Shown here: piece after piece, positions 35,784 to 48,057 of the stretch
Layout: the number at the start of each line of letters is the position of its first letter
How positions within the stretch are numbered: the stretch's first letter is position 1
NCBI GenBank assembly: GCA_016584495.1
Contig: WAID01000004.1
Location: forward strand, 3,534,001 to 3,598,000
DNA: 64,000 bases
DNA from: Celoporthe dispersa
Lineage: Eukaryota > Ascomycota > Sordariomycetes > Diaporthales > Cryphonectriaceae
Reading direction: 5' to 3'
The notes under the pieces: model-generated
Told to the model about the DNA's origin: nothing
What the model saw: the letters and a program-made list of their open reading frames with translations, nothing else
Database searches by the model: none
Translations under genes and position numbers: made by a program

Positions 35784-38591
35784 CTACCCCTGCCATTCCT
35801 TGAGCGGCACGGTCGCGTCCCGGATAATGCGCGCCGTCTTCTCGACCGTGATGTTGGCCAGCGTCCAGTTCCCGGACTCGACGACGTCGCGGATGGCCGG
35901 GAAGAAAAGCCTCGTCGTAGCCGGACCAGAGCTGCGGGCCGAAGACGACATGGCGGAACTGCGTGCGGTTGGGAATCTGCAGAGAAGACAGGCGTTAGTA
36001 TCTAGATAGGCTGTCGTTGATGAAGAGGGCAGCTTTCGCCCTCAAGAAAAGATTTTCCAGAGAAAACTTACACCACCGCCTTGGGCCACATCAAGGAGTC
36101 CGGTCTCGAATTGCGACATGATATTGTTGAAGTCGCACCTCTTGGATCCCAGTCGGATGGGCTCCCAGCCATTAGCCGCCAGCACACTGTTCTGCCAGAT
36201 ATGCTCCCAGTCCTGGAACGATGCCACTGCCTCGATCACCTCCAAGATCACCTTCTTCAGTACGTTCATGTCCAGTGGCGTCTGGCCGTCCTGGTTGGCA
36301 CCCTTGGTTTCGGTCCAGTCAGATAGATCGTTGGTCCACTTGTAAAGCGCGTTGGCGTACGCAGCCATATCAAAAGGAAGCACAGGCCGGTCGGAGAGCT
36401 CCAGGATGAGCAGGCCGAGAAGCTCGGCCATGATGCCGTGATACGTGAAGCCAGGGTCGCCGACCGTGTCCATCCATTCGAAGTTGTCGTAGTTCGAGTG
36501 GTAGGGATGAGCTGGGCCACCGGGCTCGTCGAAGAACAAGTCGAGGGATGAAACGCCAGCAATGTCCTGGAACGCCACGTAGTCGGAGCCGGCACCTAAG
36601 CCCTCGATCTCAGCACCACGGCGATCCCAGAGCTCGCGCAGTGTCGTATTGCGGATCGGATCGTAGACCCGGTCGATGACGCGATAGAGAATCTTCTGGA
36701 AGACAGGAGAGCCAGAGGCATGGAGCTCGTCACCGACGATGGGGGTGTCGATGTTGATGTAGACATAGCCGTCTTTGCGCAGCCCTTCGAGGTTGTTCTC
36801 GACAAATTCGGTCGACCCAATCAGGTTGTACTCCTCGGCGTCCCATGACATGAACTCGATCGTACGCTGTGGCCTCCAGCCTCGTTCGACCAGGTCGCCG
36901 AATATTCGGACCATCTCCAGCATGATCGCACTGCCTGAGCCGGGGTCGGTGGCGCCGTACGACCAAGCATCTCGGTGGTTGCCAATGATGATGGACTTGT
37001 CCGGCTGCTCGACCCCCACGATGCGGCCGTATACGTTCCAGATTGGCTGCTGGGTGTTCTCGTCCTGTTCGTTCTTGAGGCGCACGACCGGCCCAGAGAG
37101 GTTGCCTGTCCACCACCCTCCGACATCAGGGACGCCACCGACCCACTCCTCGGGGCACGGCTGACCAAAGCCCTTGATGTGCTGCAGGAGGACCTGGGCG
37201 TCACGCCAGGCCAGGGGCAGGCTGGGGATCTGGACGAGGCCCGTGGTCTGCTCCGGCTTCATCCTCGGCAGACCCTGCTTGCTCTCCCATCCTGGTGTCA
37301 ACACATCGCCGACGACCCAGCTCATGAGACTGACTCCTCCGCGCTGGATGCCGTCCGCGGGCATGAACCGGCCGTTCGGTGCCACATCGCCTCGCAAGAA
37401 ACCGTCATCCTTGGGGTCGCTGTAGATGATGCAGCCGGCAAACCCTGCCAGCTCGGCGGCCTTGATCTTGAGGGCGCGGTCGCCTTCGGTCCCGTAGTAC
37501 TTCACGAGGGCGATGGCACCCTTCGTGTCGATGCCGCTGTCGTGAAGCCGCTTGAAGTCGTCGCGGGATCCATAGTTGGCGTAGATGAGCGGGCCCTTGA
37601 CGTCGCCGCTCTTCGAGTGTCCGTGGAAGGCGTAGGTCTGGTGGCCAGCCTTCTCCCCGCCCGGGTCACCCTCCTCAAGCTTGGCGGTCCAGGTGGGTTT
37701 GCCGCTCCCGTCGAGGATCTGCACTGCGCGGCCGTCGGGCCTGGGGTAGTTGAGATAGACGTAGTACTCATCCACGGTGACGTCCTCCAGCCCGTACTTG
37801 ACGAAGAGGTTCTTTGTGTCCATCGCCAAGGCGTAGTCTCCTTCGGAGCCAGCAACATGCGCGTATGAGGTGTAGTGTTTCAGGTTCTCGCGGATCCGGT
37901 CCTTGTCGACGCTGCCCTGGACGTGGATGCGCACGCTCTCCGGATCGAACATCTGGCCGCCCCCGAGCCGTCGGGCCATGTTGGAGAAGAGATCGCTCAT
38001 GAAGAGCAGATAGAGGAATCCCATGATGAGGAGTATAGCAAATACGCGGCCGACCATGATGAAGGTCGCGGTGGAGGTCATGTCGGGCGTGCACCGCCGT
38101 CGCGAGCCATGACCCTCACCACGGCTGCCGTCTCGCTGCTCACCCAGCCTGATGGATGGTAACCTTGGTAGCCGCCAGCGCCAGGACTTCCACCGGGGCA
38201 GCGATAGTGAGAATGGCATCCTCTTGGCCCATATTGAGGATCTGGTGCTCGCATCGTCGTCTATCTCCAGCTCTTGCATCTCCCTCCGCACATGGTCCTC
38301 CTCTCCACCGTCCTCCGAGTCGGAGTATTCGTCATCTGTCTCGACGGTGGGTGGTCGGTAGCCACCTGGTCGCCGCAGAGGACGGGTGGACGATGCCGCC
38401 TCGTTGGCGTCTTGGAACGGCGTGCCGGGGTGCAACAGGCTTTGGGACTCGAACTCGAGATTCGAAGGATCGTCGTATGGAGAGGGTAGAGACGGGCGGC
38501 GGGATGGCTGGTGGCTGCCACCGGCAACAGCTTCATCGTAGGTAGGAATAGGGGGCACGGGATCGTAGGGTTGATTGTCCTTGGGAGCCAT
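35784..38591 (-). CDS. PSMA/glutamate carboxypeptidase II-like M28 peptidase, type II membrane protein; one-base frameshift
   Basis: Exon 1 is 38591-36072, exon 2 35976-35784. The cytosolic N-terminus of about 170 residues is Pro/Ser/acidic-rich and includes PPIPTYDEAV, close to PPxY ubiquitin-ligase-binding motifs. A membrane helix (about 175-198) follows, then PA, M28 and transferrin-receptor-like dimerisation domains. All metal ligands expected in glutamate carboxypeptidase II appear present: NHRDAW and ATDPGSG (about 536-546), SWDAEEY (about 581), YINIDTP and YHSNYD (about 698), so it is probably an active zinc peptidase. Yeast relatives (Vps70, Tre1/Tre2) act in vacuolar sorting and ubiquitin-dependent turnover. 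In exon 2 a run of four A at about 35904-35907 has one base too many; correcting it gives a typical C-terminus and 903 residues. Confidence 0.9.
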
Positions 38592-40392
38592 CGTGACGAG
38601 TCGTGGATAATAAGTTTGAGGTAGAAGTACAGAACAGTTTACAAGGCGGGCGAGCAAGCCCTGAAACAGATCCCCGGTCGAGGACGGTGGTCACTCTGGC
38701 GAGGAATTGCAGGAAGAAGAAAAAGACAAGAGAAAAGAGAGACAGACACAGAGAGAGAGGGAGAGAAGGAGAATGAGAGGGTATCAGACAAGGCAGAGCG
38801 AGCGAGAGAGTGTCAAATCCAGGCGCGAGGTCCAGGCTAAAGGAAGGTCGTGGCAGCAAAAGAGGCAGCGCTCTTCGGACTTGCTGATGGTGGCTTCATG
38901 GATAGACCGTGAGGACTAATCGGCTAGCGACAGGACCCTATGCTATCATGAGGGTAGGCGGTGGGAAGACGGCGGTCGCGGTGGGAAGAGGACGGCTGAT
39001 GGGTTGGCGGTCGTTGTGGGGATGTACGTTGTTGAGTTGCGAATGTCGTGATTGATGTTGTCGCAATCCGCTTCGACTCGGCGCGGCAGCTTGGGCCAGT
39101 ACTGTTTCTGGAAGCAGGTGCCCGAGACCCGCCAAGTCAATCAGGTACCAGATTACAATGGACTCACTCTGGCACTAGTGACACTCGTAACCCCGGTACA
39201 ATAGCACAGCACAGCCTACAGGGTGCGTAAATTTACGACACGCAGACAGTTTAGGGACCGCCCCTCCACCCCTGGCCCCCAATCTTGGAGCACCAAGGAC
39301 CCCCTATCTCTCCTCTGTGTCCCCCAGAACACCGACCGACCCACTGAACACCTGCAGGGGCTTAAGCACAGGGGCTACCCTTGATCAAAAGCCTAGATCA
39401 CCTAGCCCTGGCATCTTCTTCTGGGCGCGACTTGTGATCTCGCCCTCAATTCCGTCTTATCCGTCTGTTCGGAAGGTCGAAGATCAGGGCCACTGACTGC
39501 ACTTCTCAGACCGCAACTGGGTGAACGGATCAATCGGCAGGTGGAAGAAATAATCAAACCCCACAGGATATCTCACAGCAGCAATAGGCCTGGTACGGAA
39601 CGTATGGGTCACTCGGACAGGTCACAAGCCTCTCTCTGACGCGCGCTTCGTTGACATATCTTCATCTTCATCCGTCTCTCAGACAGCAGCAAGGATGAGC
39701 TCTTAAGAGAGCTGTCAGTAACGAGCCGGGCGGTGGCAGGATCTGTCGCGAGATGATATCGAGCAGGAGGGTGTGTTTCTGTCAATTAGTAGATGTGCTA
39801 GGTACATCAAACACACAGTTTGCCAGCACAAAATAATCTGCTTCCGCAGCAACTTTATTGATTTTTCTCAGGCGCGATATAGAACAAGGAAACTCCGTTG
39901 GAATGTGTTTCAACAAGCCTACACTTCACCTCGTAGGAGCCCAGATACACAAATTGCCTCCCTCCAGACCCAGCTCGTCCAATTTGAACGTCAGACAAAG
40001 GCGACACTTTGTAAGTTGACATTGCGAATGATACCATTGATCAAGTTATGCGGCACGTCTGACGGCAGTCTCAGAAACCGTCACATCAGCACACTGTAAG
40101 GGCAGCTGGGCTTCGCTGCTACTGTGAGATGTCGAGCTCAATCTGTCGTGATGCACGGATAAGACTGGCAGTATTGGTGACTCGGGGTCGATGAACGAGT
40201 GAAGCCTGGGACTCTTGCCTCTCCACGTTCTTACAGAGCCGGACAAATACGGCAGGGCTCATACAAGGACCAGGAGAGAGAGAGACCGCATCACATTATA
40301 CGTCTCACACAAGTTAAGCTCAGGACAATATCCCAGGAGAACTCCTTTGCTCGGTAGCCTTTATCGAGTTCTCACTCTTGATTAGCTGGTAT
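38592..40392. other. Intergenic region upstream of the M28 peptidase gene
   Basis: It contains the M28 promoter on the minus strand, with GA/CT-rich tracts at 38700-38830 (leader). Two AGGGG stress-response-type motifs lie close together at about 39356-39373. No reading frame has a recognisable product. The 3' flank of the DUF7730-like gene begins at the right end. Confidence 0.5.
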
Positions 40393-41253
40393 TCACGGTG
40401 AGGCTCCATCTATCGTCAGCACAGAAGATGTAATACAAGACTTGGCCATTTCCAGCCTCAGGAACTCGACCAGCCCATGCTCAACCGAGACCGACAGAGC
40501 GGCATAGACAGCCATGGCTGACGACTTGGGCACCGGCAGATACTTGGCCTCCGAGACAAGCTCCAGCTCCTTCAGGGTCTTGACCTGGGCCAGCTCCCCG
40601 ACCCACTCCAGGCTCTCATGGCCGATGAGGCTCAGCAGCCTGATGTCCGACGCGGAAAGCTCCTGCACGCCCTCCCAGGGATGACTCGGGCGGCCCGTCT
40701 CCATCACCACCCGCAGCCTCTCCAGCGTGCTCATGCCGGACAGGAATCGACACATGCAGGACCACTCGCTCTTCTCGCTCGTGTAGCCCAGACAAGGGAA
40801 CGGGCCTCTCTTGTAGACGCAGATGCATGATACGAGCGAGAGGGTGTAAGGGGTGCGGTCCGTGAGGAAAGGGACGACTGCCTGGACATGTGGGCCGAAG
40901 TCGAAGGAATGCCTCCCGTAGAGCACCTCGGAGGCTTCGCCGTAGAGCAGCCTGCAGACAGCCATGATGGCTGTGTGGAACTCGACACGCGCGCTGGCCA
41001 GGTGATATGTGGTCTCGTAACATCGCTGGTGGAACATGGAGGTTCGTTCCATCACATGGTACTTGGTACTGCGCCTCGCAGTGGGCTGGGTAGTCCTGCT
41101 CCTGAAAGGGTCCTGTTGTTGACCACTCCAGTGCCCGTTCCGTATAGCTATGCAAGTGTCTCCTCCGTCATCAAAGAGAAATGTATAGATGTGCTGTCGT
41201 ATTTCAGCCGGCAGCATTAGCAGAAAGGACTTCTGGTCCCCGCCCAGGTCCAT
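40393..41253 (-). CDS. DUF7730-like / F-box-like protein of unknown function
   Basis: The most downstream-safe ATG is at 41253, giving 286 residues (MDLGGDQKSFLLMLPAEIRQHIYTFLF). The LPAEIRQHIYTFL motif near the N-terminus is the hallmark of a large fungal family (DUF7730, related to F-box/2EXR-like proteins). ALLxVCRxLYxEAxEVLYGxxxF is matched by IMAVCRLLYGEASEVLYGRHSFDFG. The frame is open a further 46 codons upstream without an ATG, so an earlier exon is possible; MAGNTKKVDAPRPWEKPE in another frame at about 41413-41360 is a candidate. The family is large and variable, and no biochemical role is known. Confidence 0.7.
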   Translation of the reverse strand: MDLGGDQKSFLLMLPAEIRQHIYTFLFDDGGDTCIAIRNGHWSGQQQDPFRSRTTQPTARRSTKYHVMERTSMFHQRCYETTYHLASARVEFHTAIMAVCRLLYGEASEVLYGRHSFDFGPHVQAVVPFLTDRTPYTLSLVSCICVYKRGPFPCLGYTSEKSEWSCMCRFLSGMSTLERLRVVMETGRPSHPWEGVQELSASDIRLLSLIGHESLEWVGELAQVKTLKELELVSEAKYLPVPKSSAMAVYAALSVSVEHGLVEFLRLEMAKSCITSSVLTIDGASP

Positions 41254-42919
41254 GACGTGATCATCTGGCACAGGAGGCCAAGTTTGACTCCCTTGAGGTA
41301 TCTGTGAACTGCAAATCCTCTGTAGTGGTATGGCCAGAATGATAAAAATCAAGAGGGACCTCAGGTTTTTCCCATGGACGAGGAGCGTCAACCTTTTTGG
41401 TGTTGCCGGCCATCAAGGTTCTCTCACCTCGTGCTAGGCTGCAGGTGAGGGCGTTTCTTAGTGGGAACAGACTAGGCTCTTGGTCTTTGTTGGCAACGTC
41501 TTCTCGAGATTGTCCATCAAGGTACATCGTCCTCGAGAACACAATATTTTCAAAGACGTGTATATCGCTCTAATGGGTCGTGGTATGGTTAGTACTTGAC
41601 CTTTTCGATGTGGTTGCACGGGTTCTTGCTTTTGATTCAAGAGAGAAATGGCGTTGTGCCACGCCATCATATTAACGAGAACAAATGCAACTATCCCGAT
41701 AAGCATCAACCTTGTTGAACAAGTAACATGTGCCAGCCGCATCTGATTGTTTGAGACTTCTGCTGTGTAGTATTTGCGTTCTCGGCATGAGTTGTCTGTT
41801 GTCCATTGGTAACCATTAATTACTGGTTAATAGTTGCTGCCTCTCCGTCTGTAATCAAATCTGCCTCAATTTTATGACGGAAAACGTCTTCCCAGGCACT
41901 TTTGCCTCTTTTCCAGCACTCGCCTGCCCTGCTTGCAGTCATTAATTGCAGGGTTACACGGCGTAGAGACAACCAGGCGGTGAGCGATTCAAATCTGCTG
42001 GAAACGACGCCCTAGGAACCGCAAATAGTGTGGTCATCCCCGAACATAATGACCAGGGCGTCCCGAGCATGAGGAAAAAAACAAGCGAAGGGGGTGCGTG
42101 AGAAGGGAGACCCTCGCAATGTACCTTACTCACCCAGGCCTGCTACATATCAGAAAGCTTCGACGACGACAAGGCGGCTACGCAACTCTGACGTGCCCTC
42201 GAACCGACCCGCCCCCACCCCCAGCCCGCTGCGGCCGCGCCTTTGTACGCATCTGACAGCCAGCATTACTTATGTTATCGGCACAGCCAACTAAAATGCG
42301 CCAATGGTAGCCTTGGGGTGGTTGACTGCCTTCGGTAGTACTTCTGCTCCCTGAAAGTGCTGCCGCATAAGTGAGTAGGCACTGAGCAGCAAGACATGGC
42401 TGAGCAGGGACGGTCGGAAAGGGACAGGTTCCCCTCGAGCCATCGCCGACCAAAGTGGACAAAGAAAGGGGGGGGACGGTCAGGTTGGGCAGACGGTTCT
42501 GGCAGCTGTTCGAAATTCGTCATGATGATGATCATGCCTTTGGTGCTGACGATAATCCGGTCATCAGTCCTGGCGCAGGGCCAACCAAACATGGTCATCC
42601 GCGGCCGGAACTATGGGAGAGTCGTGGACTCTGAACCACCCCTCACCCCCCCTTGGACGGACACGGATAGATACTGGACAGCTGCCTACAGCCCAGATTT
42701 CACTCGTAGGCTGTGTTACAAAGACTCATCCAGCATGCCAGTGCACTGTGTTCGGTGGCGGACAGTTGTCGTATAATACTATTAACCCAACGGCACGCTA
42801 CATTTTGGATATAGGGTGTCCTACGTTAACCCACACAGTCTTGTTTCACAGGATATATTGGCCAGCATAGGCAGAGGCATTCCTGGTTTCGAACTTTTGC
42901 CCATCACGTTCCAGTCAAC
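41254..42919. other. Divergent intergenic region between DUF7730-like and P450 genes
   Basis: The flanking genes start outward. No frame has a recognisable product, apart from a possible first exon of the DUF7730-like gene near 41350-41415. Around 42460-42660 are short G and C runs. Nothing else was seen. Confidence 0.5.
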
Positions 42920-44605
42920 ATGATGTCGCTCCTATTAACAGCGGTCATGTTTCTAGTCGCCATAATCTTAATTCGGCGCTTGATGGTCCCTCTCTTCTCC
43001 TCCGGGACAGAAGAACCTGGCCCTTCTGTCCCAAGATACCCTCATCTTGATCCTTTGTTCGGATTAGACCTTGCCATCCGCTCCTGGTGGGACTTCAACA
43101 ACGGCCGCTTGTCTGAAGGCTTCCGAGAAAGGCATCTTGCATACGGGCCAACATATGTCGCGAACAATTTTGGGACGCAGTGCATTCACACCGTGGAGCC
43201 CGCAAACATTCGCTGGGTCACCACCGGAGGCTTTGAGCAGTTTGGTAAGGCAGGCTGGGTGCAAGAGGCCGCAAAGCACGTCGGAAACGGCATCCTGATG
43301 AACGAGGGCGCGGCTTGGAGGTACTCTCGGAAGACACTCAAGCCCATCTTTGCCCGGACGGCAGTCAACGAACCTGCTCTCCTAGAGCCCCACGTGCAGG
43401 GTCTGGTCAAAACCATGCGCCGCCTGTCCGAGAAGGCCGACTCGTTCGACTTTCATCACTTAGCTTCCATGTTCACACTGGATGCCGTCACCGATTTCTT
43501 GTTCGGAAGGTCTACGGGATGCCTGGAAGAAAGACCCACACAGACAAGCAGTCGAGATGGACTGAGTTTCCTGGCACTGGTCAAGAAGTTCGAAGGACCA
43601 TCAGGTGAATTCATAGCCGTCGGACCCCTCGCATGGTTGGGCCTCTTGACATCGTACAAACATCTAGTCGGTGTGGTCAACGGGATGAAGGCCTTCTTCA
43701 GGATACAACTGAACGACATCATCGCTAAGACAAGCACTGGCGGGAGCCAGCAGCGACCGGGAGGGCGAGAATTACCACCCAGCGTCTTCAGGACGATGAA
43801 AGCCGCGGGGTTCTCTGACCATCAGATCCAAGGAGAATTACAGAATATATTCTTTGCCAGCTACGATACCACGTCGACCTTCCTGGCCAATCTGATGCAT
43901 GTCCTTTCACGGCACCCCAATACACAGCACAAACTTCGGAAGGAGATTTCTTTCCTAGGACAACGGCTTCCCAGTGCCAAAGAACTAGCTGATATGCAAT
44001 TCCTGCGCATGGTCATCATGGAAGGTACGTGATTGCTCCCAAGCAACCTCTGGACAGTCTTGGAACTGATGAGTCCACTTGCAGCGCTGCGTCTCTATTC
44101 CCCCGTGAGCTCTCACTCCCGGACAGCCAAGGTCACCACAACTCTTCCAAGAGGAGGAGGGCCGGATGGACTGAGCCCCATTCCAGTTCCGGCCGGGGCG
44201 ACCGTTGTCTGGAACACGTATTCCCTAAACCGAGACCCGAGACTATACGGTGAAGATTGGGCACAGTTTCGGCCCGAAAGATGGGCCACGGCATTGCAGC
44301 CAAGAGACCTCAAAGCAGCAGCTGAACATAGAGCTGAAGAGAAAATCGGTATTGTCGAGATCGGTACTACACCTGCCATCGGCATTGACGAGGGCTGGAG
44401 AGACTTCTTCATGCCTTTTGGATCAGGACCTCGGGCCTGTCTAGGCCAGCAGATGGTACAGACTGAGGTCATGTATGTGGTTGTGAGGGTGTTGCAGGAA
44501 TTCTCCGAGATCTCGACGGCTGCTGGAGAATGTAACAAGGCGTTCAAGGAGGCAAAGGCAGTATCATTCTATAATGACGGTGGAGTTCATATCCGCATCA
44601 AATAG
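42920..44605 (+). CDS. Cytochrome P450, CYP52-like (alkane/fatty-acid hydroxylase clan)
   Basis: Exons 42920-44024 and 44085-44605 give 541 residues. An N-terminal ER membrane anchor (about residues 3-20) is followed by the P450 fold. The I-helix reads FFASYDTTS (about 311-319), with Ser where most relatives have Gly. The ExxR pair is EALR at about 368-371, formed across the intron. The PERF region is FRPERW, and the heme-binding loop is FGSGPRACLG with the thiolate Cys near 485. The loop and NTYSLNRDPRLYGEDWAQF are closest to the CYP52/CYP539 clan, whose members hydroxylate alkanes and fatty acids at or near the terminal carbon. The fatty-acid-modifying methyltransferase gene follows 1 kb downstream on the same strand. 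The substrate is inferred only from clan resemblance. Confidence 0.88.
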
Positions 44606-45579
44606 CCAAGTCGAACCAACAAGGAGGAGCAAGCAATGGTACTGGATTTGAACCAACAGGCATCGATCGAATGTCCTTGTGGCCGCCCAAGGCCCGCGAG
44701 GACGTTGACAAGGCTGTGAGACCCCGACGCGGCTGACAGCATGGAGCGGCGTATTAGGATCCAATGGTCATCAGATATGATGCAGCACAAGATGTGCCGT
44801 GAAGCCTGCCAGCCTTGACAGGCATGTGAGACTCGCAGGGCATGATTATTTGCCGAAACTTTGTCTCTCCTTACGTAGAAAAACGGCTGGTGTTACTACT
44901 CATTTCCGATATCCAGATATGATTACCATGACACCACACACAATTAGATCAGCTCACCCGATGTGCTCTTACAACAATATGTCAGCCAGTCACTTGGATC
45001 TACAAGCTGCTTCTCTTTCGGGTAATCCGGTTCGCATTTTCCACTGTCTTAGAACGAGAGACACGCATGCCTCACCGAGGGTCAAGACCTTTGGAGTCAG
45101 ATATCACATTACTATCGATCAAATAGTTACTGAAACGGGATGTGAGAAATGATGTGATCCACCGAGACCTTTTTACACAAAGACAATCCAGCGGTCCTAG
45201 CCAAAGGCAGACAGTGCCCGCCCAACGCCAGACGATCCAACATGCACTGCAATCAGGTTTTTTTCACTCGACCTGTTGGGACTTTCAGGCATCGGAATGC
45301 TGACCGCTCATGTCATGCGCACACCCGCAGTCGGCCGCCTTCCAATACGGCGTAATGCAAACAGCCGCTGGGTGGTCATGCAGCGGCCCAGGAAATATAT
45401 CGCGTTCTTCGCCCTAACTTATCGCCTATTGTTTGTTTTGCCTCTTTCTGTATTCCCTCACTATTTGATGTCTTCTGAGATTCTTCTTTCAACGGCGTTA
45501 GTTTAGGTACTTTTGATTCCTATTGCCGGCTTGCACAACACTTTTAAGTTTTACTCACGTACAACCATATATCTATGCG
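44606..45579. other. Intergenic region between P450 and CFA-synthase-like genes
   Basis: It holds the P450 3' flank and the promoter of the methyltransferase gene. No recognisable coding sequence was found. Confidence 0.6.
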
Positions 45580-47026
45580 ATGTCTTTACAAAACCCCCCG
45601 CATAGCCTCTTTCCGATATTTGCATTCCCCAGTTGCCAGTTGCGGCAGCTGGCCGATGCTAGCCTGGCATATCTGATACCGTTTGCTAGACAGATGATAA
45701 TCTCCAGCCTCTCAGGAGCTTTGCGAGGAGCACTGCGGCTGGAGGCTCCTGATGGACAGGTCCTAATGCTAGGAAGCAAATCCGCCAAGACGACAGCACC
45801 GGTGATCCATATTCACAGCGAGGTCTTCTGGCTGCGGGTGCTCGCCTTCGGAGACATTGGCTTCTCGCAGAGCTACATGCTCCGGGAAATAAGCACCTCA
45901 GATCTCACGCTTGTCTTGAAGTTCTTCATCCACAACAATGAGGCCATCGACAAGCCCGCGACGACGGGGTTCTTGTTCTCTCTGTTCGGGCCCGTACTGA
46001 AGTGGGTACCGTTCAGGGCCATGAACCACATCGGCACCTCACGCCTCAACGCCGCAGCGCACTATTCCCTCGGCAACGACATGTTCAAGTCGTTCCTCAG
46101 CCCCGACATGACGTACTCGGCCCCCATCTGGCTGCCATCGTCGGATCCCCTGTCCCGGACCGAGTCGCTCGAGGATGCCCAGCTCAGGAAGCTTCGGTAT
46201 GCAATATCGGCGACGCGGATCGTGGAGACAGACCATGTGCTCGAGATCGGCACAGGCTGGGGCAGCTTTGCCATCACCGCAGCTCAGGCTGCCGGCTGTC
46301 ACGTCACGACGGTGACCCCCAGCGCTGAGCAGAAGCGGCTTGCCGAAGAGCGCGTGCGGGCGGCAGGTCTGGAGGACAAGATCTCGGTCGTGCAAGCCGA
46401 CTACCGCGAGCTGGGCGGCATGGGCACATTTGACAAGATTGTGAGCATCGAGATGATCGAGCACGTTGGGTATGACTTTCTCGAGACATACTTCAGATGT
46501 GTGGACCGGTATCTTAAGAAAGACGGGGGGATCGGGTTTTTCCAGTGCATCACGATACCCGAGGCCAGGTACGAAAGATATCGCCACAGCCAGGACTTCA
46601 TCAAGAAGTACATATTCCCTGGTGGTCACCTGCCAACGGTTACCGCACTGGTGGACAGTATCAACCGAGGCTCCGTGGGCAGACTTATCGTGGAAGAAAT
46701 TAGGAACGTGGGGACGCATTACCCAAAGGCTCTGAGATGCTGGAATGCGGCCTTCCAGGAGGCCTTCGACAGCAAGATCGTGCCAGCACTGGAGAGGGGC
46801 CACCCCGAGATGACTGCGGCCGACATGGAGGTTTTCAGGAGAAAGTGGGATGTGAGTCCAGCGCGAAGTATTTCATGCAGAGGTATTATCAACGAGCTGA
46901 CCATTGGGTGGCACATATCAGTATTATTTCTGTTACTGCGAGGCGGGCTTCGAGACCAAGGCACTGGGGGATGTTGCTATCACGGTCGGCAGAGAAAACT
47001 GCCTTGCACTTCTCCAGCACGTCTGA
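45580..47026 (+). CDS. Cyclopropane-fatty-acyl-phospholipid synthase-like methyltransferase
   Basis: Exons 45580-46851 and 46922-47026 give 458 residues. The protein is predicted to transfer a methylene from S-adenosylmethionine to a double bond of an acyl chain. The SAM-binding motif VLEIGTGWGSFAI is at about 219-231. It is preceded by HYSLGNDMFKSFLSPDMTYSAPIW, followed by SIEMIEHVGYDFLETYFRCVDRYLKKDG and the C-terminal YYFCYCEAGF, all typical of CFA synthases. No membrane helices are seen, unlike fungal sphingolipid C9-methyltransferases. The frame runs on past the donor GTGAGT to 47313, but the spliced C-terminus fits the family much better. The start is the ATG at 45580; an out-of-frame ATG lies 5 bases upstream and may lower translation. 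Bacterial-style enzymes of this kind occur in many fungi. Confidence 0.88.
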
Positions 47027-48057
47027 TTAAGGGCGCTGAGATCAAGAATAGGAGGCAGACAGCGTCAGTACTACTGGCTCAAGAGAGAACGGAGGGGATT
47101 ACGGTGACAGGAATATACGACCAGACCACCGAAAAAGAAGAGAAAAAGAGAGAGGGCAGTGAATTTCTTGAGTCAAATCTGGGATTTTCGAAAAGAAGAG
47201 GAATCATCAGACGCTCTTCCATCTTAGTTCATATAATTATCACTGTTTGTAATCTTAGTGGATTTCTTGGTAATCTTATAGCCATAGTAGAATCGGTGGA
47301 TTTATGTGAGTGAGCAGGGTGTAATGCCTGGTGAGCTATTGACTATGGTGGCGGCTACAGGCGGAAATTCTTCGAGTTGAGCCTAACAACAGGTCTCGAG
47401 GAAGTCATATCCTCAGAATATAAGCAAAAGCACATATTCATATATGATTATTGCGGAGTCTTCTTTGGACCGTAAACTTCGAAATTCTGTCTTGTATGAG
47501 TCACTTCTCGAGACATTATCAAGTACTGCATAGGCTAAACAATATTTCCCAAGACTATTATGAGCAAGGGTTAGCAGGAGCTGATATTTTATGTGTGCTG
47601 CATAGAAATAAAGATTATTACCTAGTCACCGTCCGTAAGTATGCTTCGCCATGTCTACCCGTTAAACGTACAGAAATATAATATTCCATCAATTTCTAAA
47701 GATATGTATACAATTTAGTCATAGGGTAAGGATACGTTAGGGATATAACGTTTCTGCTTTCATGCGTGTTGAGTGTAAGTCAAAACAAGGCTTGTCCGTC
47801 GTGAGGGTCGTCAAATAAATCAATTCATGAGCTCCTTGCTTACATTATGGCCTCCTGAAGATAGGCATGGAATGAGTTCCCTGGTGGCTTCTGAAAGAGA
47901 GGGGGGGAGGGGAGAGAAGCGTACCGCCTTGTCCTGGAGTACGCTGGGGCCGTCTCAGGACCAAGCCACCAGCCTCCGAGCCTCACCTTGTTTGCGAAGA
48001 AAAGAACATACGCCCCAGCTACCGTGACTTTACCGGTGCAAGCTCTGTCTAGAGACA
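47027..48057. other. Intergenic, AT-rich
   Basis: This is downstream sequence of the methyltransferase gene. No frame is recognisable. A short GGGGAGGGG-type purine run occurs near 47900. Nothing else was seen. Confidence 0.6.

Noticed and set aside
36975..37868. 297-codon plus-strand frame opposite the M28 peptidase
   Set aside because: Antisense shadow; the minus strand carries the metal-site motifs.
46852..47313. Unspliced C-terminal extension of the CFA-synthase-like gene
   Set aside because: A consensus donor (GTGAGT) and an in-phase acceptor give the conserved C-terminus YYFCYCEAGF, so the read-through tail is intron plus 3' UTR.
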